Of a DNA stretch of 64,000 bases, positions 26,146-35,261 are shown in pieces. The translations under genes were made by a program, and so were the position numbers. The notes beneath the pieces are model-generated. The model ran no database searches. It worked only from the letters and a program-made list of their open reading frames with translations, and was not told where the DNA came from. Every line of letters begins with the position of its first letter. Position 1 is the stretch's first letter. Origin of the DNA: Yoonia sp. R2331 (GTDB lineage: Bacteria; Pseudomonadota; Alphaproteobacteria; Rhodobacterales; Rhodobacteraceae). The stretch is from contig NZ_JBGCUN010000001.1 of the NCBI RefSeq assembly GCF_041103235.1, forward strand, positions 2,418,001 to 2,482,000, written 5' to 3'.

Positions 26146-26562
26146 ATGCTCAACGGAATCTCACAGCGAATGGATGCTGGCAGCTTGTTCGCAAGTCGGC
26201 CGCGCAATGCCATGACCGCGCGTGTAGCCGGGGCTAGTTCCTTTCATATCGCCGCTGCAGCAACCGATCTCATCGCTTTATGTCCGGCGACAATTGCGAA
26301 GGAACCGACCTGTCCCGGTGGCGATGTCAGGCTCGGCATCCAACCAATCAAACATTCCATTCAAGGCACCACCCAAAAAGCTTGGGCCTACGATATGATA
26401 CGCCTTGCAGCCGAAAAGCCGGACGGAAAAGGATTGGGTGTTTTTGATCTTTGCCGCTGCGATGAATGCTCTGACATGAACAGCAAAGAAGCCCTTGGAA
26501 TCATGAGAAAATTCCCCGACCCTCGGGCCATCCTGGCTCAAACATCCCAAAGGGCGTCATGA
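26146..26562 (+). CDS. uncharacterised 138-aa protein, possibly a gene remnant
   Basis: An open frame begins at ATG 26146 directly behind a strong ribosome-binding site (GGGAGGGAAA) and faces away from the operator at 26071. The protein has no family I recognise. Its N-terminal half is alanine-rich, and the C-terminal half has a cysteine cluster (FDLCRCDECSD) and ends near TSQRAS. Codon use is acceptable but less biased than in its neighbours. It could be a small orphan enzyme or accessory protein, or the decayed start of a longer gene. Confidence 0.4.
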   Translation: MLNGISQRMDAGSLFASRPRNAMTARVAGASSFHIAAAATDLIALCPATIAKEPTCPGGDVRLGIQPIKHSIQGTTQKAWAYDMIRLAAEKPDGKGLGVFDLCRCDECSDMNSKEALGIMRKFPDPRAILAQTSQRAS

Positions 26563-26661
26563 ACAACCCAATGAGACGTATGCCTATCACAGCGTCGCCC
26601 GACCAAAGCCTTTCCCGAACGCACTTACACCGACATACCAACTCAAGAGGAACACCAAACG

Positions 26662-26955
26662 ATGCTGACATATTACATCACCGAAGAAGTCACACGCGAA
26701 GCAATGATGACCATCGATGAAGCCCCAGAACGCGCCAAAGGCGTTGTCGCCTTTGCAAAGTCTATGGGGGTCACAGTTGAAGAGTTTTTCTTTTGCACAG
26801 CCCACTTTGACTTCATTATGAAAGTGACCGCCGAAAGCGAAGAAGCTGTCGCTGCGTTTTGTATGGCCGTGCGTCGAACCGGCAATGTAACAGCCAAGAT
26901 GACCCGCGCCTACACGCCCGAAGATTGGGGCGACATCGTAGGCCGCCTTCCCTAA
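26662..26955 (+). CDS. GYD-domain protein
   Basis: A 97-aa small ferredoxin-like alpha/beta protein matching the GYD family: ITEEVTREAMMTIDEAPERA, then GVTVEEFFFCTAHFDFIMKV, EAVAAFCMAVRRTGNV and a final TRAYTPEDW. In place of the eponymous Gly-Tyr-Asp it has AHFDF. Its role is unknown; such proteins often accompany catabolic or redox enzymes. It lies between the orphan frame at 26146 and the convergent gntR gene (4-nt gap). AGAGG lies upstream of its ATG. Confidence 0.7.
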   Translation: MLTYYITEEVTREAMMTIDEAPERAKGVVAFAKSMGVTVEEFFFCTAHFDFIMKVTAESEEAVAAFCMAVRRTGNVTAKMTRAYTPEDWGDIVGRLP

Positions 26956-26959
26956 TCCA

Positions 26960-27655
26960 CTAGAGCACGAAGCGGTGCCGCGGACGAATTTTCGCACCAT
27001 TGCTATCGGCGCCGTGGCGCAGGTCAAATTGCTCCCGATACCGATCAATCCGCGCCAAATCGAAATGGGCGCGGATTTGGTCCACCAAGGCACCTTGATC
27101 CGACCCTGACATTGCATCGATGATGCCTTCGTGCTGCGTGATCACATTCTCCATGAGGTCCGGATTGCCGAACTTCATCGCCGTAATCGGATGTGTTCGC
27201 ATTGCGTAATCCTCAATTGCTGCGGCAAGCGCCGCATTCCCGCAATGCGCATACTGAGCCCGGTGAAACTCTGTATTGAGGTGAAGAACCTCACGATATT
27301 GGGCCGCGCGGGTCGCCGCACTATGGCGTGATTGTATTTCTCGCATATTTTCAATGATCGCGACTGGTGCTGGCAAGACCATCAGCTTGATCGCATGGGT
27401 TTCCAGCAATTGCCGAATTTCAAAGAGGTCCGCGACTTCCTTTGGATGCGGTTCGCGCACAAACACGCCCCGATTGGGAATGCGCTCAATAAAGCTCAGT
27501 TCTTCAAGATGACTAAAGGCTTGCCGCAACACATGCCGTTTTGTCCCATAGCGCTCCACCAACTGTTCTTCTCCCAGCTTGGCGCCAAAAGAGAAGGTTC
27601 CAACGACAATGTCCTCATAAAGCTGCGAGAGGACCGTCTGCGAAGTGGTGGTCAT
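26960..27655 (-). CDS. GntR-family regulator (FCD subfamily) of the LuxP-like/aldolase block
   Basis: A 231-aa regulator with a winged helix-turn-helix (about 5-66; ERYGTKRHVLRQAFSHLEELSFI) and an FCD effector domain (about 75-210, with the histidine-rich HLNTEFHRAQYAHCG). ATG 27655 is preferred over a start 51 nt upstream because GGGCAGGAAA precedes it. ATTGTYRACAAT-type sites upstream of this gene and of the cupin gene suggest that it represses itself and that operon. Confidence 0.85.
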   Translation of the reverse strand: MTTTSQTVLSQLYEDIVVGTFSFGAKLGEEQLVERYGTKRHVLRQAFSHLEELSFIERIPNRGVFVREPHPKEVADLFEIRQLLETHAIKLMVLPAPVAIIENMREIQSRHSAATRAAQYREVLHLNTEFHRAQYAHCGNAALAAAIEDYAMRTHPITAMKFGNPDLMENVITQHEGIIDAMSGSDQGALVDQIRAHFDLARIDRYREQFDLRHGADSNGAKIRPRHRFVL

Positions 27656-27725
27656 TTTCCTGCCCAGTTTTCTGCTTGTGACCAACACTTGTGTTGGCAC
27701 CTCCATTCCTGCAGCACTATTGTAT

Positions 27726-27746
27726 TTGTCACGACAATTGTCGACA
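27726..27746. promoter_or_regulatory. candidate autoregulatory operator of the GntR gene at 26960
   Basis: Overlapping palindromes TTGTC-AC-GACAA (27726-27737), CGACAATTGTCG (27732-27743) and TGTCGACA (27739-27746) lie 70-90 nt upstream of the gntR start. They share the TTGTYRACAA core with the other sites in this region. The remainder of 27747-27938 shows no gene. Confidence 0.55.
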
Positions 27747-27938
27747 CGATCGTTCCGTCAATGTGGCAAATGCGGATTGCTCAGGGGGCTTGGACCATCA
27801 TAGTCGTACGCCGCCTATCACGTCGCTCAGCCAATGGTGGAGACGGCTGAGACCGCTTTCGCAGACCTAGCGGCTTGTCGCAAAGGGCTTGGAATAGTCG
27901 CACGGCCCACGCCCAAAGGTCGTCAATCAATCCAACGG

Positions 27939-28895
27939 TTATTCCGCTTCATGGTTCACAATGAAATCACTCGGCAGCTCTGGCCCCCAAAGGTAAATCG
28001 AATCCTCTGGCGGGTAATCCCCGCTGTCCCAGTCACAATCCAGTGGAATATAGTCGATATCTGACGAGTACTCGGAATAGCTGCCCCATGGATCCCTGAC
28101 GTAGTGGAAGTAATTCGACCCAAGAACGTGCCGGCCAAGCCCCCACCCGTCACTGTATCCTTTGTCTGCCATCTGCATGGCCCCTTTTCCGATATCGTTG
28201 ATCGAAGGGACATCCCATGAACAGTGATGCAACCCCGGTGCCGATGACTTAGCAAAGGCAACCAAGTGGTGATCTGACCCGTGGATACCATGCATGAAAC
28301 AAATGCCGTCGCCGGACCGATCCGAAAGCCGCAAACCCAAAACGCGGGCATAAAACTGGATTGCTTTGGGGACATCGGCGGTAAAGATCAGGACATGCGC
28401 AAGGCGGTGGGGTCGCACCTGCGCAACTTTGGAACGCTGCATCGATCCCATCGTGCCGGGCGTTGCACTCAGCATAGAGAACTCTGACTTCGCGTCGGGG
28501 GACGATTTCTCGGCGACCTTGACCTCGATCGTGACCCCATTGTGATCCCGAAACCATATCCCGTTGCTATCAAAGCCCTGCGGCGGGTCCATCAGCTTCA
28601 CACCCTCGGCTTCTGCACGGAGTTTGATCGGTTCAAAATCCTCTTCAAAGACGCCGAAACTCAGAAAATTCAGCTTCTTACGGGCCCCTTCGTTCAGAGA
28701 AGCCCAGCGTTGTTCTGATCCGAAGGTGTAAAGGCCAAGCCCATTCCCCTCTTCGCGCACGTCCAGACCAAAAGACGTATAAAACTCCTCAGCCACCTTA
28801 AGGTCAGGCACCGCCATGTTGAATGTGTCCATGGAATGCACACCCAGTTCACCGGGGCGTTTGTTCACGCCGATCTTTCCACCAATTGCAGTCAA
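27939..28895 (-). CDS. type I extradiol (catechol-type) ring-cleavage dioxygenase
   Basis: A 318-aa protein with two vicinal-oxygen-chelate domains (about 17-130 and 162-285). The catalytic half carries the metal triad H167 (RLAH), H210 (DHHLVAF) and E275, plus the signature GRHVLGSNYFHYVRDPWGSY, matching BphC/catechol 2,3-dioxygenase-type enzymes. It should open an ortho-diphenol ring next to the hydroxyls using Fe(II) and O2. It is the last gene of the operon from 36107 and overlaps livM by 4 nt, so ring cleavage is coupled to uptake. The natural catechol is unknown. Confidence 0.88.
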   Translation of the reverse strand: MTAIGGKIGVNKRPGELGVHSMDTFNMAVPDLKVAEEFYTSFGLDVREEGNGLGLYTFGSEQRWASLNEGARKKLNFLSFGVFEEDFEPIKLRAEAEGVKLMDPPQGFDSNGIWFRDHNGVTIEVKVAEKSSPDAKSEFSMLSATPGTMGSMQRSKVAQVRPHRLAHVLIFTADVPKAIQFYARVLGLRLSDRSGDGICFMHGIHGSDHHLVAFAKSSAPGLHHCSWDVPSINDIGKGAMQMADKGYSDGWGLGRHVLGSNYFHYVRDPWGSYSEYSSDIDYIPLDCDWDSGDYPPEDSIYLWGPELPSDFIVNHEAE

Positions 28896-29950
28896 GTTTC
28901 TGTCCTTTCATGATTGAGGATCAAACGTCGCTGGATCGGGAACAACACGAGACCAGATCGCTGTTGCAAGAGCCCCCAAATGCCCTGCCTTGCAAAGACC
29001 ATCACCGCGACCCCGGCAAGCCCAAGGGCGACCAGATACCATGTGCCAAAGTCCGCAAGCAGAGCGCGCAAAACAAAGAAGACCATAACACCGATAATGG
29101 GGCCCTCGATCGTGCCGATGCCACCAATAACCACGACAAAGATCACAAACGCCGTCCAGTCGGTGACGCTAAAGGCTGAGTCTGGGGAAATCCGAGCCTT
29201 TTGCAGAAAGATCAAGGCGCCAACAATTCCCGTTCCGAAGGCCGCGATCAGATAGGTCATCCACTTCATCGCAACGGCGTTGATGCCAACAGATTTGGCG
29301 GCATCTACATTGTCGCGCACCGCGCTCAGGCCCAATCCTATGCGTTTACGCAGCATCACATAGACAACCGCGATAAAGATCACCGCCATCGCCAAGGCAA
29401 TCCAATAAAGCAGGATATCGCGCGCGGCCGAGGCACTTACGCCAAAGACGGTTTGGATCCATTCCGTCCCGGCCATATTGCGTACCACGTCGCGTGGCAG
29501 CGATGTTCCCGTGCCCCCGCCCAATGCCTTCCATTGGGACACCAGCAAACGGATCACCTCGGCGATGACCCATGAACCGATGGCAAAATATGCACCATCC
29601 AGCCGAAACAGGAAGAACCCGCTTGGAATGGCAATCACCAATGCGGCCAGTCCCCCAATCAGGATCGCGAATAAAGGGTCAATGCCCGCCAAACTTACGC
29701 TTGCAAAAAGCGTATAGGCCCCAAGACCCACAAAGGCCTGCTGTCCAACAGAGACAAGCCCTCCGTACCCTGCGAGCAGGTTCCAGCACTGTGCGAGCGA
29801 CAGCAAAGTGAGGATCAGAAACATATCCTTGATCATGCCGCGCGACGCAAATGCAGGCAGCAAGATCGCTAGGATTACGACACATACCGCAAGCGCCACA
29901 AAAGTGCGGCTTGTACGGGTTGAAGTTTGAATGCGCATCGAAGTCATCAT
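28892..29950 (-). CDS. livM: branched-chain-type (HAAT) ABC transporter permease LivM
   Basis: A 352-aa permease with about nine helices. LivM motifs include CWNLLAGYGGLVSVGQQAFVGLGAY near residue 60 and the ATPase-contact region RDNVDAAKSVGINAVAMKW. The start at 29950 uses the TAATG overlap with the livH stop. In operons with aromatic enzymes, HAAT transporters often import aromatic acids rather than leucine, so that is the likely job here. Confidence 0.9.
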   Translation of the reverse strand: MMTSMRIQTSTRTSRTFVALAVCVVILAILLPAFASRGMIKDMFLILTLLSLAQCWNLLAGYGGLVSVGQQAFVGLGAYTLFASVSLAGIDPLFAILIGGLAALVIAIPSGFFLFRLDGAYFAIGSWVIAEVIRLLVSQWKALGGGTGTSLPRDVVRNMAGTEWIQTVFGVSASAARDILLYWIALAMAVIFIAVVYVMLRKRIGLGLSAVRDNVDAAKSVGINAVAMKWMTYLIAAFGTGIVGALIFLQKARISPDSAFSVTDWTAFVIFVVVIGGIGTIEGPIIGVMVFFVLRALLADFGTWYLVALGLAGVAVMVFARQGIWGLLQQRSGLVLFPIQRRLILNHERTET

Positions 29951-30804
29951 TATTTCGGCAAGAGTCCTTTTGGTCGAATGAGAAGCACCAGCAAGAACGC
30001 CAGGTGGCCGGACAAAATCTGCCATTCAGGATTTATGGCTGCGCCCAGTGTTTGCGCCACGCCGATTATGACCCCGCCTAACAAGGTGCCCCAAAGGCTA
30101 CCAAGGCCGCCGATAATCACAGCCTCAAAAGCATAAAGCAGGCGTGCTGGGCCGATTGTGGGGTCAAAGTTGGCGCGCATGCCAAGGTAGAGCGCCGCAA
30201 TTGTGACAACGACCAACGCCAGCCCCGTCGCAATGGCAAAGATGTTGTTGGGTTTCACGCCCATCAGTTGGGCCGTTGTGGGGTCATCAGCAACAGCCCG
30301 GAAAGCGCGTCCAATGACCGTGTGGTAGAACACCCAGTTTAGCACAACGATGACGACAATCGCGGATCCGAATGTCATCAAAGGCAACACTCCAACTGTC
30401 GACACCCCGATATCCAAGGATTGCGTTTCAAGCGCCCCACCGGGAATGCGTTTGCTATCCGCAGAAAAGGTTTCCTGCATGAGGTTTTGCAAAACAACGG
30501 ACAAGCCGAATGTCACCAGCAACGGCGGCAGAATATCGGTGCCCAGCACGCGGTTCAAAACACCACGTTGCAACACCCACCCTGCCACAAACATCACGGG
30601 CGCCGCGATCAATGCGGCAAGAAATGGGTTCAACCCCAGAACCGTCACGCCCATCAGAATAATGTAGCCCGCACAAATGATCAGATCACCATGGGCAAGG
30701 TTTACAAGGCGCATTATCCCGAAGATCAGGGACAGCCCCGCGGCAAATAGCGCATAAAGCCCGCCCAAAAGAACGCCTTGGACAATGGTATCGACCCACA
30801 TCAT
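29950..30804 (-). CDS. livH: branched-chain-type (HAAT) ABC transporter permease LivH
   Basis: A 284-aa permease with about eight helices and the LivH signature GLSLIFGIMRLVNLAHGD, plus RAFRAVADDPTTAQLMGV for ATPase coupling. It overlaps livF by 4 nt upstream and abuts livM, so these genes are translated together. It pairs with LivM as the membrane channel. Confidence 0.9.
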   Translation of the reverse strand: MMWVDTIVQGVLLGGLYALFAAGLSLIFGIMRLVNLAHGDLIICAGYIILMGVTVLGLNPFLAALIAAPVMFVAGWVLQRGVLNRVLGTDILPPLLVTFGLSVVLQNLMQETFSADSKRIPGGALETQSLDIGVSTVGVLPLMTFGSAIVVIVVLNWVFYHTVIGRAFRAVADDPTTAQLMGVKPNNIFAIATGLALVVVTIAALYLGMRANFDPTIGPARLLYAFEAVIIGGLGSLWGTLLGGVIIGVAQTLGAAINPEWQILSGHLAFLLVLLIRPKGLLPK

Positions 30805-31505
30805 ATGACGGCTCCGAAATATGCGTTGTTGATGTCCTCTCGGCTGAGCTTGTCAGGCGGCCCCTCTAGCGAAATGCGCCCCTCGATCATGCAATAGACA
30901 TAGGATGCGATTGACGTCGCCAGGGTGACGTCCTGTTCCACCACGATGGCGCAAGTTTCGTTCGAGAGTATCTTTGGCATCGCGGCATAGATTTCTTTGA
31001 CGACAATGGGTGCAAGGCCAAGGCTGATCTCGTCAAACAGGATCAGATCGGGGTTGGACATCAAAGCGCGGCCAATGGCGACCATCTGTTGCTGCCCACC
31101 CGACAATGCGGTTGCCGGCCGACTGCGGAACTCCTTCAGGATGGGAAACAACTGGTAGATGCTCGCCAGGTTCCATGGCCCATTCCCTTGCTGTTTGTCG
31201 GCCCCGATCAAAAGGTTTTCTTCGACGGAAAGCGACGGAAACAACCTGCGCCCCTCAGGCACCATGGCAATTCCGCGCCGCATAATCACATCGGCGGGCA
31301 GATCACCGATCGACTGCCCGCGAAACTGGACCTGCGCCGGTGCGTTTTTCAAAACACCCGCAATCGAGCGCATCAATGTCGTTTTGCCAGCACCATTGGC
31401 GCCGATAATCGCCACGATCTGGCCCGGCTTGACCGTGATATCAACGCCAAAAAGCGCGCGAAAATCACCGTAACTGGCCTCAAGTCCCGCTGTTTTCAGC
31501 ATCAC
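30801..31505 (-). CDS. livF: HAAT ABC transporter ATPase LivF
   Basis: A 234-aa ATPase with Walker A GANGAGKTTLMR, signature LSGGQQQMVAIGRAL, Walker B LILFDEISLGLAP and a terminal NAYFGA region typical of LivF. It overlaps livG by 4 nt and livH by 4 nt. It forms the nucleotide-binding pair with LivG. Confidence 0.9.
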   Translation of the reverse strand: MMLKTAGLEASYGDFRALFGVDITVKPGQIVAIIGANGAGKTTLMRSIAGVLKNAPAQVQFRGQSIGDLPADVIMRRGIAMVPEGRRLFPSLSVEENLLIGADKQQGNGPWNLASIYQLFPILKEFRSRPATALSGGQQQMVAIGRALMSNPDLILFDEISLGLAPIVVKEIYAAMPKILSNETCAIVVEQDVTLATSIASYVYCMIEGRISLEGPPDKLSREDINNAYFGAVI

Positions 31506-32221
31506 GCATCAATCCCCAGATAGATTTCGCGCACCGCGGCGCTGGCCATGATCTCTTCAGGGTCGCCATGGCCAATCACCTTACCAAAATCCAGCACCAG
31601 CAGCTCTTCGACGACAGCGGTCAGGGCGTGCAAAACGTGTTCAATCCAGATGATGGTAGTTCCGGTTGCGTGCACGGTGCGAATGGTGTCGATCAATGCC
31701 GCACATTCGCCTTCTGTCAGCCCGCCCGCAATTTCATCCAGCAACAACAAATCAGGATCCGTTGCCATCGCCCGGGCCATCTCAAGGCGCTTGCGATGTA
31801 GCAACGACAGCCCCCCCGCCGCATCGTTGGCGACGGGCAAAAGCTCTGTCGCTTCAAGAATCTGAAAGCACCTTTCGGCAACGTCCTGCTCTGGCAGGTT
31901 GCGCCCAAAAGAGGCCGCCGCGAGGAGGTTTTCAAAGACGGTTAACGACCCAAAGGGCTGCGGAATTTGAAAGCTGCGCCCAATGCCTGCCCGCACTCTT
32001 TGACTGGGCGGCCAAGTCGTGACGTCCCGGTCCTTGAAAACGACAGTTCCACTGTCGGCGCGGATGTTGCCGTTGATCAGGTTGAACAGAGTCGATTTGC
32101 CTGCCCCGTTCGGGCCAATGACGCCAAGCGCCTGGCCCTTGGGCACATCAAAGCAGATGCCATTGGCTACGGTGAGCGCGCCAAATGACTTCTTCACATC
32201 GCAAAGCTGTAGAATTGGCAT
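31502..32221 (-). CDS. livG: HAAT ABC transporter ATPase LivG
   Basis: A 239-aa ATPase with Walker A GPNGAGKSTLFN and Walker B LLLLDEIAGGL. The signature segment is LSLLHRKRLEMARA, which departs from LSGGQ as LivG proteins often do. The C-terminus ends REIYLGI, the LivG tail. It starts 21 nt after the binding-protein gene. Confidence 0.9.
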   Translation of the reverse strand: MPILQLCDVKKSFGALTVANGICFDVPKGQALGVIGPNGAGKSTLFNLINGNIRADSGTVVFKDRDVTTWPPSQRVRAGIGRSFQIPQPFGSLTVFENLLAAASFGRNLPEQDVAERCFQILEATELLPVANDAAGGLSLLHRKRLEMARAMATDPDLLLLDEIAGGLTEGECAALIDTIRTVHATGTTIIWIEHVLHALTAVVEELLVLDFGKVIGHGDPEEIMASAAVREIYLGIDA

Positions 32222-32242
32222 GGCGCGCCCTCTTTTTTGTCT

Positions 32243-33502
32243 TTAGCCCAGCGCTTCCAGAACTCCACCTTTTGGGACTTCCGGCGCTTGGCTGTTTTCG
32301 ACAACGACAAGATCGAAAGACCCATCTTCAGAACGGCGCCATTGACCGCCCGTCAGTTTGGATTTCGTGACGTTGGCTTGCGCAAATGGCGGCACACCGA
32401 CCCCGTTCCATTCGATATCTCCGATCACGGATGACAGTTTCGTCGCGGCAATCGCCTGCGCGGTTGCTTCGCCATCACCAACAGATGCTGTGCGCCCCAT
32501 GACATCAGCCGCCATTTCAAACAGCGAATGCACAAAGCCAATCGGCTGGGTCCACGATCGACCCGTCTGGGCCGTATATGCCGCCGCCAGATCCGCAGCA
32601 GATTGCCCCGAAACGGAAGAAGAGAACGGATGTGTGGGTGTCCACCACACCTCAGACGATAGGTTGTGCCCCGCATCGCCCAAGGCTTCGACGGTTGGCG
32701 GGAACAGGATCGCCTTGGCGACCGTGACAATCTTGGGGGCAAAGCCCTGCTGTTTGGATTGGTTCCAGAACGTCGTGAAATCCGGTGGAATAATGACCCC
32801 AGTTACAATGTCCGATCCGTCCGCCTTAAAGGCGTTGATCTGTGCCGAAAAATCATCCGTAAGGTTCTGGAAACGTCCCGGATCCAACAGGCTGAAACCC
32901 GCGGCGTCAAACCCCGGCCGCACGCCAATGTTGGGATCCCCCCAAGCGTTGCCATCCGCATCATTTGGAAACAAACCACCGACACGTTTGTTCGTTTCAA
33001 GCTGGTTCCACATGGATGTGAAGACCGAAATGATATCTTCCAGCCCCCAGAAATAGTGAAACGAAAAGTCGAACGGCGTCCAAGAGCCCGGATCGCCGGG
33101 GTTGCCTTGTTGGCCAATAAACCAGGGCTGCCATGGCGCCAAAGTCGAGATACACGCGACGCCTTCCAACTCACAGGTTGTGGTAACCGGGTTGGTCGTT
33201 TCAGGCGTTGAGCCGACCAACATCAGGTCAACTTCGTCTTCCACGATCAATTCCTGCGCCACCTCAGCCGCGCGGTTGGGATTGGATTGGCTGTCTTTGA
33301 CAATTACTTCAAAATCTTGTCCCGCATTGCTGCCCAAGAACAGATTGATATTGAAATCATCACTTTCCGAGAACGCGGCCAACGGCCCCGTTTGCGGGCT
33401 GACATAGCCCAACTTGATCTTGGTGCCCCTCGCGATCGCAGGGGCTGCCAATAGCGTGGTAGCCGCAGCCGTGGTTTTAAGCAGATTGCGCCGTGTAATC
33501 AT
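32243..33502 (-). CDS. HAAT-type periplasmic binding protein with Tat signal
   Basis: A 419-aa leucine-binding-protein-family (type I) receptor. The N-terminus MITRRNLLKTTAAATTLLAAPAIA is a twin-arginine signal, so it is probably exported folded. The mature start KIKLGYVSPQTGPLAAFSE is the family opening. ATG 33502 follows AGGGAGGAAAATTA. Given the phenol hydroxylase and dioxygenase in the same operon, an aromatic acid is a likely ligand, by inference. Confidence 0.88.
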   Translation of the reverse strand: MITRRNLLKTTAAATTLLAAPAIARGTKIKLGYVSPQTGPLAAFSESDDFNINLFLGSNAGQDFEVIVKDSQSNPNRAAEVAQELIVEDEVDLMLVGSTPETTNPVTTTCELEGVACISTLAPWQPWFIGQQGNPGDPGSWTPFDFSFHYFWGLEDIISVFTSMWNQLETNKRVGGLFPNDADGNAWGDPNIGVRPGFDAAGFSLLDPGRFQNLTDDFSAQINAFKADGSDIVTGVIIPPDFTTFWNQSKQQGFAPKIVTVAKAILFPPTVEALGDAGHNLSSEVWWTPTHPFSSSVSGQSAADLAAAYTAQTGRSWTQPIGFVHSLFEMAADVMGRTASVGDGEATAQAIAATKLSSVIGDIEWNGVGVPPFAQANVTKSKLTGGQWRRSEDGSFDLVVVENSQAPEVPKGGVLEALG

Positions 33503-33536
33503 TAATTTTCCTCCCTGTTTCCCCGGAACGCCGGGG

Positions 33537-35258
33537 CTATCTGGCCAGTATGTGGCCGATGATCTCCCCAAGTATTTCCCTGGCATTTTCTGGCATTCCG
33601 GCTGATCGCCATCCGACGTAACCGTCTGGCCGCACAAGAACGCAGCCCTCCTCTGAGATCTCGCTGGCGTGATACCAATCTGCGAAAATGTCATAGGCGT
33701 CGCAGCCTTCCGGCCCGATCGTGAGAGCCTCAATACCCACGGCCTTTGCAGCCTCGATCCAGACCTCTCCGCCGATGCCGGTCAAAAGGGTGAACTGGCC
33801 TTTACCCGCAAGATCCTTGGAAGAGACCTTCTCGCCATTCCTGTTCAGCCAAACATGCGGCAAGCGTGCGCCCGGCCATGTCGTCGCGTGGTAATAAAGT
33901 TCCGGGTCGCGTGTGTACTCAGGCTCGGGTGATCCATCGCTAACCACGGCATGCGAGCGATAGCGATTGTTCAGCTCGACACCGTGGCAGTTGAATTCAT
34001 AATTCTTCTGACGGATCGCCTTATAAAGGCTCTCGCGTCGTGAAGCGCCTTGCGCGGTCGCATCTTTGCGGCTTTCGATGGCGGCAGTCGGATCATCAGA
34101 GCCGATCAGACCAAGCGCTTCAAAGATTGGTGGATAGTCACCGATAGACTTGTTGGCCCGCTTGACGATCTTTTCGGCAACAGGCGCACGCTCATCCTGG
34201 TAACTGTTCAACAAAGCCTTACCTGCCTGCCCCTTGAGCACCGCAGCCAGTTTCCAAGCCAAATTCTGCGCATCCTGGATAGAAGTGTTAGAGCCGAGCC
34301 CATTCAAAGGCGGGTGGCGGTGGATCGCATCACCCATGCAGAACACGCGACCTTTCGAAATTTGCGTCGCCCACATTTCATTGACGGTCCAGGTCGATGT
34401 AGACCGCACCTTTACATCAATCGTATCGTCACCAACCAATTGATGGACGATTTTGATGGCCTCCTCCTCGGACAGCTTCATTTCCCCTTCGGAAATGTCG
34501 TAACCCCAGATCGCCAGCCATTCATTCCATGGGCGCACCATGCGGATCACCCCTGCGCCAATGCCACCGATCTGGGCGCCAGGTTGCAGGATCCAATACA
34601 GAACCGATGGGCGATGCGCGGCATATTTGGACAGATCGGCATCGAACAGAATGTTCATAGAGCCCGACAGCCCCATTTCGCCATCCAGCGGCAAGCCAAG
34701 GTCGTCAACAACCTTTGAGCGCGCACCGTCCGCGCCGATCATATACTTCGCACGGATTTCAAAAGTCTCGCCATTCAGGCGATCCTTGATCGTGGCGGTG
34801 ACACCGTCCTCATCCTGCACCAGTGACACATATTCACTATTGAACATGATCTTACTGCCGCGCTGGCCGGCGCATTCCAAGAGCATTGGTTCAAGATAGG
34901 TTTGTGGAAGGTCACACATGCTGCATGGGCTGGCGAGGTCATAATCCGCCTTTCGTGCAGGATGATTGCCCCAAGAAAGAACCCGACCAAACTCTTCCCC
35001 TGCCAGTGAATAACAAAAGGTATTGTTGGCCATCTCGCCCTGACCCGTGGCATGTTTCAGCGCGGCACCTTCAATGCCAAGGTCGCGAAACACCTCCATC
35101 GTGGCTTGGTTGGTGATATGGGCGCGCGGTGTGTCCGCCAGCCAGCCGTATTTTTCGACCACGATATTCGAAACACCGTAGGTCGAAAGCAAAGCCGCCG
35201 ATGACAATCCGGCTGGGCCGGAACCGATAATCAGCACCTCTGTTTCAAATCGTGCCAT
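33537..35258 (-). CDS. FAD-dependent aromatic hydroxylase, PheA/TfdB-like
   Basis: A 573-aa group A flavoprotein monooxygenase. It has the FAD motif LIIGSGPAGLSSAALL (about 8-23), the GADGARS motif, and MGDAIHRHPPLNGLGSNTS, nearly that of phenol and 2,4-dichlorophenol hydroxylases. The C-terminal thioredoxin-like domain (about 410-573) is typical of this larger subfamily. It would use NAD(P)H and O2 to add a hydroxyl beside an existing phenolic one, giving a catechol for the dioxygenase. It lies 3 nt after the FAH gene and 34 nt before the binding protein. Confidence 0.85.
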   Translation of the reverse strand: MARFETEVLIIGSGPAGLSSAALLSTYGVSNIVVEKYGWLADTPRAHITNQATMEVFRDLGIEGAALKHATGQGEMANNTFCYSLAGEEFGRVLSWGNHPARKADYDLASPCSMCDLPQTYLEPMLLECAGQRGSKIMFNSEYVSLVQDEDGVTATIKDRLNGETFEIRAKYMIGADGARSKVVDDLGLPLDGEMGLSGSMNILFDADLSKYAAHRPSVLYWILQPGAQIGGIGAGVIRMVRPWNEWLAIWGYDISEGEMKLSEEEAIKIVHQLVGDDTIDVKVRSTSTWTVNEMWATQISKGRVFCMGDAIHRHPPLNGLGSNTSIQDAQNLAWKLAAVLKGQAGKALLNSYQDERAPVAEKIVKRANKSIGDYPPIFEALGLIGSDDPTAAIESRKDATAQGASRRESLYKAIRQKNYEFNCHGVELNNRYRSHAVVSDGSPEPEYTRDPELYYHATTWPGARLPHVWLNRNGEKVSSKDLAGKGQFTLLTGIGGEVWIEAAKAVGIEALTIGPEGCDAYDIFADWYHASEISEEGCVLVRPDGYVGWRSAGMPENAREILGEIIGHILAR

Positions 35259-35261
35259 GGG

